In this document: positions 5,958 through 9,743 of the stretch, piece by piece
Layout: every line of letters starts with the position of its first letter
How positions within the stretch are numbered: the first letter of the stretch is position 1
DNA from: Bacteroidota bacterium
Lineage (GTDB): Bacteria; Bacteroidota; Bacteroidia; Bacteroidales; Prolixibacteraceae
Length of the DNA: 9,743 bases
Assembly (NCBI GenBank): GCA_023393265.1
Contig: JAEWME010000389.1
Coordinates: 1-9,743 of the forward strand
Direction: 5' to 3'
Notes under the pieces: generated by a model
Told to the model about the DNA's origin: nothing
The model's database searches: none
What the model saw: the letters and a program-made list of their open reading frames with translations, nothing else
Translations under genes and position numbers: made by a program

Positions 5958-5967
5958 TTAATTTGAA
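5936..5967 (-). promoter_or_regulatory. Paired 13-base direct repeats in the ilv promoter (candidate operator)
   Basis: AAATTAATTTGAA occurs at 5936-5948 and again at 5955-5967, a 19-base period or just under two helical turns. Each copy contains the perfect 10-base palindrome AAATTAATTT. One copy lies between the -7 and -33 elements and the other overlaps the -33 element, a position suited to a regulator site. No cognate regulator can be named. The A/T-rich background lowers confidence. Confidence 0.45.
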
Positions 5968-6052
5968 AGTAAAGTGATATTTTATTTTAGAAATTAAAAG
6001 CTGGAAGGTACTGTTTGAGTAATAAATAACTTTCTTACAGTTGTTTTGTGAT

Positions 6053-6076
6053 AATTGATTTTTAAAATCATCAATT
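6053..6076 (-). terminator. Weak hairpin after the methyltransferase gene
   Basis: AATTGAT (6053-6059) and ATCAATT (6070-6076) form a 7-bp, A/T-rich stem two bases past the methyltransferase stop codon. There is no proper U-tract on the downstream side. It may help end that transcript before the ilv promoter, but the signal is weak. Confidence 0.3.
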
Positions 6077-6078
6077 GG

Positions 6079-6783
6079 CTATATCCGCCCGATCATGAAG
6101 ATGGTTGGGCGTTTTTGGATGTCGGGCTGGTGAGCTTTCCAGTAAGAAACAGGTTTTGCCCTGATGAATTCAGATTCGAGCGTGATGTCAGCAGCGATGC
6201 AAAGCATGGTTTGCGGATCACAGTTTTTCAGCAAATCGTCAAAAAGCTGCATGTTCCGGTACGGCGCTTCAATGAATATCTGGGTTTGACCTTCGGATTG
6301 CATTCTTCTCTCCAAAAATTTTATCTGTTGTGCTTTCTCCGGATTCTTCACCGGCAGATAACCGTTGAAGGCAAAGTTCTGTCCGCTCATTCCTGAAGCC
6401 ATCAGCGCCAGCAGAATGGACGACGGGCCAACAAGCGGTATCACATGAATGTCTTTTGTGTGGGCCAGCTTAACCACATCGGCGCCCGGGTCGGCAACAG
6501 CCGGACAGCCAGCCTCCGAAATAATGCCAATGTCGAGCCCTTCTGAAATAGGTTCCAAAAAGCGATTTAGTTCTTTGCGGTCGGTGTGCTCGTTGAGTTC
6601 GAAAAAACGCAGATCGTCAATGACAATGGCCGGATTTACTTTTTTCAGGAAACGCCTTGCCGAGCGCAGGTTCTCGACGATAAAAACCGGAATGACCGAT
6701 ATAATTAACTTTAAATCAGGTGGTAAAACCCTTTCAATGGTCGTGTCGCCGAGCGTGGTCGGTATCAGGTAAAGCTTAGCCAT
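6079..6783 (-). CDS. RsmI-like tetrapyrrole-methylase-family SAM-dependent methyltransferase
   Basis: This 234-residue protein belongs to the family that includes RsmI, the enzyme that 2'-O-methylates C1402 of 16S rRNA. Visible family features are the N-terminal LYLIPTTLGD (4-13), IGIISEAGCPAVADPGADVV (85-104), VIPLVGPSSILLALMASG (114-131) and FNGYLPVK (139-146). These form the SAM-binding cleft in this fold. It is shorter than E. coli RsmI (about 286 residues). The region after the N-terminus lacks the AAEDTR motif of true RsmI, having FIVENLRSARRFLKK (34-48) instead. It therefore looks like the compact paralogue seen in Bacteroidota, and its substrate is uncertain. A frame extension to 6855 would overlap the divergent hydrolase gene and cover its own promoter element, so I use the ATG at 6783. 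Confidence 0.85.
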   Translation of the reverse strand: MAKLYLIPTTLGDTTIERVLPPDLKLIISVIPVFIVENLRSARRFLKKVNPAIVIDDLRFFELNEHTDRKELNRFLEPISEGLDIGIISEAGCPAVADPGADVVKLAHTKDIHVIPLVGPSSILLALMASGMSGQNFAFNGYLPVKNPEKAQQIKFLERRMQSEGQTQIFIEAPYRNMQLFDDLLKNCDPQTMLCIAADITLESEFIRAKPVSYWKAHQPDIQKRPTIFMIGRI

Positions 6784-6797
6784 GTGTGAAATTTGCT

Positions 6798-6805
6798 CAA
6801 AAATA
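6798..6805 (-). promoter_or_regulatory. -7 promoter element for the methyltransferase gene
   Basis: TATTTTTG on the minus strand matches TAnnTTTG exactly and lies 14 bases before the chosen ATG. I see no matching -33 element at the normal distance. It supports the shorter start of the methyltransferase. Confidence 0.5.
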
Positions 6806-6839
6806 GTCAAAAAAGAGGCGGGGACAGAGGCCAATCGTG

Positions 6840-6847
6840 TATTTTTG
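6840..6847 (+). promoter_or_regulatory. -7 promoter element for the hydrolase gene
   Basis: TATTTTTG on the plus strand matches the -7 consensus and ends 19 bases before the GTG start of the hydrolase. With the minus-strand element at 6798-6805 it makes a compact divergent promoter region. No clear -33 element is visible. Confidence 0.5.
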
Positions 6848-6866
6848 TGAATCAAAACGGTCGATT

Positions 6867-7628
6867 GTGAAACTCACATTTTTAGGAACAGGAACTTCTC
6901 AGGGGGTGCCGGTGGTGGCTTGCCAGTGTCCGGTATGTATATCGAATGACCCGAAAGACAAACGTTTGCGCTCGTCGGTAATGGTGGAGGCGGGTGGTCA
7001 GTGTATTGTGATTGACGCCGGACCTGATTTCAGGCAGCAGATGTTGCGGCAAAATGTACGGCACCTGAACGGGATTTTGCTCACCCACGAACATGTCGAT
7101 CATATTTTTGGGCTTGATGATATTCGTGCGTTTAACTGGATACAGAAACAGCCAACCGATATTTATGCCGAAGAGCGCGTCCAAGTGGCTATCCGGAGGA
7201 TTTTTGATTATGTTTTTGCCACTTACCGCTATCCGGGTATTCCGGAGATGCACCTTCACCTGATTGAAAACAAGCCATTCAGTATTGGTGGTTTGGATGT
7301 TTTGCCAATACGCGGATTGCATTATAAACTTCCGGTATTTGGCTTCAGGATAGGTAAAATTGCGTATGTAACGGATGTAAACAAGCTGGAGCCTGAAGAA
7401 CGGGAGAAGCTTCGCGGGCTGGATGTTTTGGTGCTGAATGCCCTCCGGAAAGAGGAACATATTTCGCATTACAGTTTGCCGCAGGCTTTGCAGATAATTG
7501 CTGAGGTGAAACCGAAAAAAGCTTTCCTTACGCACCTTTCACATCAAATGGGTTTTCACGCTCAGGTTCAGAAAGAGCTTCCCGAAAATGTTTTTCTGGC
7601 TTACGACGGCCTCATCGTAGATATTTAA
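6867..7628 (+). CDS. PhnP-like metallo-beta-lactamase-fold phosphodiesterase/hydrolase
   Basis: This 253-residue MBL-fold hydrolase starts MKLTFLGTGTSQGVP, the usual opening of the PhnP/RNase Z-like branch. The dinuclear metal site is visible as THEHVDH (73-79), with His152, Asp170 and His223 as further likely ligands. CxCxxC at residues 19, 21 and 24, together with His226 three residues after His223, reproduces the extra structural zinc site described for PhnP. PhnP cleaves phosphoribosyl 1,2-cyclic phosphate in phosphonate breakdown. No phosphonate genes are present here, so the true substrate of this Bacteroidota version is open: a cyclic phosphodiester or nucleotide is plausible. The open frame extends ten codons further to a GTG at 6837, which would overlap the promoter element. 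I chose the GTG at 6867 because it gives the conserved N-terminus. Confidence 0.87.
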   Translation: MKLTFLGTGTSQGVPVVACQCPVCISNDPKDKRLRSSVMVEAGGQCIVIDAGPDFRQQMLRQNVRHLNGILLTHEHVDHIFGLDDIRAFNWIQKQPTDIYAEERVQVAIRRIFDYVFATYRYPGIPEMHLHLIENKPFSIGGLDVLPIRGLHYKLPVFGFRIGKIAYVTDVNKLEPEEREKLRGLDVLVLNALRKEEHISHYSLPQALQIIAEVKPKKAFLTHLSHQMGFHAQVQKELPENVFLAYDGLIVDI

Positions 7629-7666
7629 ATGACTCAATACGCTATTTTTATGGTTATTTATTGTTA

Positions 7667-8269
7667 TTAAAGCTTGAAAATCTTTTCAATCGGAACCACA
7701 GGCATCTCCTCAAAACCAACCATCGCGTTGATCAAGCCAACTTGCTGAAACGAGAAAATATCTTCTTCCCGGATAATTTGTTCTGAAATAATTCCCTGAT
7801 CGATCAGGCCTTGCCGCCGTGTTCCGCGAAGAAGAGGTGTGGTTGGTGTCGCCCATTTTGTACCATCGAAAAATACCAGGTTTGCAGCAAAGGCGTCGGT
7901 AACGAAACCGTCTTTTACGATTATGATGTCGTCGCATTCGCCACGCATGGCAAACAATTGCTGCAGAATTTGCCGATCTGTATATTTCAGGTGGTAGTCG
8001 ATGGTTTCGTGGCGGACGATATTCAGACTCTGGATACTCCTGATGTGGTATGGCTCAATTTCTGTCTTTTCAATTTCGGCTCGGTAAAGTATCCTGATTT
8101 TATAAAGCCCTGCTGAGAAATCAAAAGGAACATGAATTGCTTCGGAAAGAAGAATTTTTTTTGCCGCCGGGTACAGTTCTGCCATCGAACGGTTCATACG
8201 CGCCTGATGGTATTCCAGGTTCTCAGGAATGCCATCTTTCAGTCTGATTGATTCAAGCAATTGGTACAT
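7667..8269 (-). CDS. pabC: Class IV aminotransferase-fold enzyme, probable aminodeoxychorismate lyase
   Basis: This 200-residue pyridoxal-phosphate enzyme of fold type IV would split 4-amino-4-deoxychorismate into p-aminobenzoate and pyruvate for folate synthesis. Lys95 in DYHLKYTDRQILQQL is the likely cofactor lysine. KIRILY (57-62) precedes it. DAFAANLVFFDGTKWATPTTPLLRGTRRQGLI (125-156) is the conserved C-terminal block of the family. It is shorter than E. coli PabC (269 residues), mostly at the N-terminus, a common compact form. The start ATG at 8269 overlaps the end of pabB by 17 bases, so the two are translationally coupled, and that is the main reason for naming it PabC rather than a branched-chain or D-amino-acid aminotransferase. 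The 38 bases separating it from the convergent hydrolase hold no clear terminator. Confidence 0.85.
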   Translation of the reverse strand: MYQLLESIRLKDGIPENLEYHQARMNRSMAELYPAAKKILLSEAIHVPFDFSAGLYKIRILYRAEIEKTEIEPYHIRSIQSLNIVRHETIDYHLKYTDRQILQQLFAMRGECDDIIIVKDGFVTDAFAANLVFFDGTKWATPTTPLLRGTRRQGLIDQGIISEQIIREEDIFSFQQVGLINAMVGFEEMPVVPIEKIFKL

Positions 8270-9224
8270 AAACTTTCTGTATTATTTCTTCATATTCGGC
8301 GCGGCAGTCGCTCAGAAACGTGATGCCGCCACCACTCCTGAAAACCATTTTCCCGTTTTTCAGATCAATGTACCTGATGAGGACACAACTGTCGAGGTTT
8401 TTCCCGTCGAAATAACCAAAAATTCCGGTATAATAACCGCGTTCGCACATTTCGGTTGACCGAATGATTTCCACCGTTTTCGGTTTTGGAGCACCACAAA
8501 TAGAGCCAGCGGGCAACAATTTGACAATTATATCGCCGATATTAGATGCGTAATTATCGGGTAACTTTCCTGAGATTTTGGAACTCATCTGTAAAAGCTG
8601 GCCCTGGTTGGTTTCTATCTTGTCGATATACATCAATTTGTCAACACGCACCTCGTCGGCCACCATGCTTAGGTCGTTTCTGATCAGATCGACGATTGTG
8701 TGGTGCTCGGCCACTTCTTTTTCGTCGGCGAGCAGCAGTTGCGCAGCATTGGGAATACTTGCGTCAATCGTTCCTTTCATCGGATACGAAGAAATTAACC
8801 CGTCTTCGATCCGCACAAAAATTTCAGGAGAAAAACATACAAACTCGTCCTTCATCCAGATTTTATAGGGTGCCTGGCTCCGGTGAAAAATTTCTTCTGT
8901 GCTGAGGTTGGTATCTATCGAACTGGGCATCGTAAGGTTCAGCAAATAGGTGTCGCCAGCATGTATATGATCCTGAACTTTCCGGAAAGCTTCGGAATAC
9001 TGACCAAAACTTACCGGGCTCACTTTCCACTCAACAGGTCGCTGCGCTGTTTGGAATTCACTGATGTTACTGGCTTCCGGAGTTTGCCAAAGCAGAATGT
9101 CCGTCGGCCCGGTTCCTAAAACAACAGGCTTCAGAAAATCGAAGTCGATCAGGAATACGAACGGCTTACCAGTTGCGCCCAGTTCGTTCATCATGCTAAC
9201 GATTTGTTGTTTTTGTTGTTCCAT
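8253..9224 (-). CDS. pabB: Aminodeoxychorismate synthase component I
   Basis: This 323-residue chorismate-using enzyme adds ammonia from a glutamine amidotransferase partner to chorismate to give 4-amino-4-deoxychorismate. The chorismate-binding domain is complete. It has YPMKGTIDAS (147-156) with Lys150, the active-site lysine that marks PabB rather than anthranilate synthase. HHTIVDLIRNDLSMVADEV (174-192), KLLPAGSICGAPK (235-247), GYYTGIFGYFDG (263-274) and FRSGGGIT (295-302) follow. It is shorter than E. coli PabB (453 residues), lacking much of the N-terminal half, a size common in Bacteroidota. The frame runs back to a TTG at 9245, but the promoter-like TATCTTTG lies inside that extension, so ATG at 9224 is preferred. 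No pabA is in the window; the amidotransferase may be elsewhere or shared with tryptophan synthesis. Confidence 0.93.
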   Translation of the reverse strand: MEQQKQQIVSMMNELGATGKPFVFLIDFDFLKPVVLGTGPTDILLWQTPEASNISEFQTAQRPVEWKVSPVSFGQYSEAFRKVQDHIHAGDTYLLNLTMPSSIDTNLSTEEIFHRSQAPYKIWMKDEFVCFSPEIFVRIEDGLISSYPMKGTIDASIPNAAQLLLADEKEVAEHHTIVDLIRNDLSMVADEVRVDKLMYIDKIETNQGQLLQMSSKISGKLPDNYASNIGDIIVKLLPAGSICGAPKPKTVEIIRSTEMCERGYYTGIFGYFDGKNLDSCVLIRYIDLKNGKMVFRSGGGITFLSDCRAEYEEIIQKVYVPIA

Positions 9225-9232
9225 ACCGGCAG

Positions 9233-9240
9233 CAAAGATA
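9233..9240 (-). promoter_or_regulatory. -7 promoter element for pabBC
   Basis: TATCTTTG on the minus strand matches TAnnTTTG and ends only eight bases before the pabB ATG, so the transcript would be leaderless or nearly so. A TTG lies 15 bases upstream, shorter than the usual spacing. Just beyond, GAAATGCAA is repeated on the plus strand at 9250-9258 and 9266-9274, in the region shared with the divergent YggS-family gene. Confidence 0.45.
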
Positions 9241-9339
9241 GACAAACGAGAAATGCAACATCAGGGAAATGCAATTTTGCGTAGGTGGAATTTTAGTTTG
9301 AAAACTGTAAATTGCGGGCAAAATAGATTGAGAACGATC

Positions 9340-9743
9340 ATGAGTATCGCCGAAAATATTGACCTGATTAAAAAAAGTTTACCTGAACGGGTTAAGCTGG
9401 TTGCGGTTTCTAAAACCAAGCCGGCAGAGATGCTGATGGAGGCCTACGACTGTGGTCAACGGCTGTTTGGTGAAAACAAGGTTCAGGAAATGGTGAGCAA
9501 ATACGAGCTTTTGCCGAAGGATATCGAGTGGCATTTTATTGGCCATTTGCAGACCAATAAAATCAAATATATGGCTTCGTTTGTTTCCATGATTCACGCT
9601 GTAGATTCATTGAAATTGCTTAAATCTATTAATGCAGAAGCGGCAAAAGCTGGCCGGGTGATTCCGTGCCTGCTTCAGTTTCACATTGCAGAAGAAGAAA
9701 CAAAATTTGGCCTTTCGTACGAAGAGGCAGCCGGATTGCTCGA
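9340..9743 (+). CDS. YggS/PLPBP-family pyridoxal-phosphate homeostasis protein (partial)
   Basis: The right edge cuts this rightward gene after 134 complete codons without a stop. It opens MSIAENIDLIKKSLPERVKL and continues VAVSKTKPAEM, where Lys25 is the expected cofactor lysine of this family. FGENKVQEM (43-51) and WHFIGHLQTNKIKY (62-75) follow, both strongly conserved. The FHIAEEETKFGLS region (about 116-128) corresponds to the conserved VNISDEHSKSG-type loop. The protein is a single-domain TIM-barrel that binds pyridoxal 5'-phosphate without known catalysis and balances the cell's B6 and amino/keto-acid pools. The full family length is about 220-235 residues, so roughly 60% is visible. 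ATG at 9340 gives the normal start. It diverges from pabB across 115 bases. Confidence 0.94.
   Translation, partial: MSIAENIDLIKKSLPERVKLVAVSKTKPAEMLMEAYDCGQRLFGENKVQEMVSKYELLPKDIEWHFIGHLQTNKIKYMASFVSMIHAVDSLKLLKSINAEAAKAGRVIPCLLQFHIAEEETKFGLSYEEAAGLL

Noticed and set aside
6882..7535. 217-codon open frame on the minus strand opposite the hydrolase
   Set aside because: The plus-strand frame has clear catalytic motifs and conserved N-terminus; the antisense frame has none.
7629..7666. Bidirectional terminator between the convergent hydrolase and pabC genes
   Set aside because: The 38 bases are A/T-rich but form no convincing stem with a U-tract.

Overview
The window looks like chromosomal DNA from the phylum Bacteroidota, probably a Bacteroidales/Marinilabiliales-type organism. 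The evidence is the protein sequences, A/T-rich upstream regions without Shine-Dalgarno sequences, and several promoter-like TAnnTTTG elements just upstream of genes. The order is an inference. There is no rRNA, tRNA, CRISPR array, phage gene or transposase.

Left two thirds (1-5957, transcribed leftward): a branched-chain amino acid operon. Reading in the direction of transcription it holds a promoter, two consecutive leader-peptide attenuators, ilvD (dihydroxy-acid dehydratase), ilvB and ilvN (acetolactate synthase large and small subunits), an inverted-repeat element, an AraC-family regulator, and the first 18 codons of ilvC (ketol-acid reductoisomerase), cut by the window edge. Together the Ilv enzymes carry out the common acetolactate-to-2-keto-acid steps of valine, isoleucine and leucine synthesis.

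The most notable part is the 330-base leader before ilvD. It encodes two separate tiny peptides, 21 and 17 codons, of which 12 and 10 are Ile/Val/Leu. Each is followed by a sequence that starts at its stop codon and can pair with the 5' arm of a downstream hairpin-plus-U-tract terminator. This is textbook ribosome-mediated attenuation, but present twice in series. The promoter also carries two 13-base direct repeats around its -33 element.

The second point of interest is the insertion between ilvN and ilvC: a 148-bp nested inverted repeat flanked by a 9-bp direct repeat, followed by the AraC-type regulator in operon orientation.

Right third (6079-9743): a leftward RsmI-like tetrapyrrole-methylase-family methyltransferase and a rightward PhnP-like metallo-beta-lactamase-fold hydrolase diverge from a short shared promoter region. 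The hydrolase converges on a leftward pabB-pabC pair with overlapping ends (p-aminobenzoate synthesis for folate). Divergent from pabB is the start of a YggS/PLPBP-family pyridoxal-phosphate homeostasis protein, cut by the right edge. Start codons for ilvN, the methyltransferase, the hydrolase and pabB have been moved inward from the longest open frames, for the reasons given in each entry.
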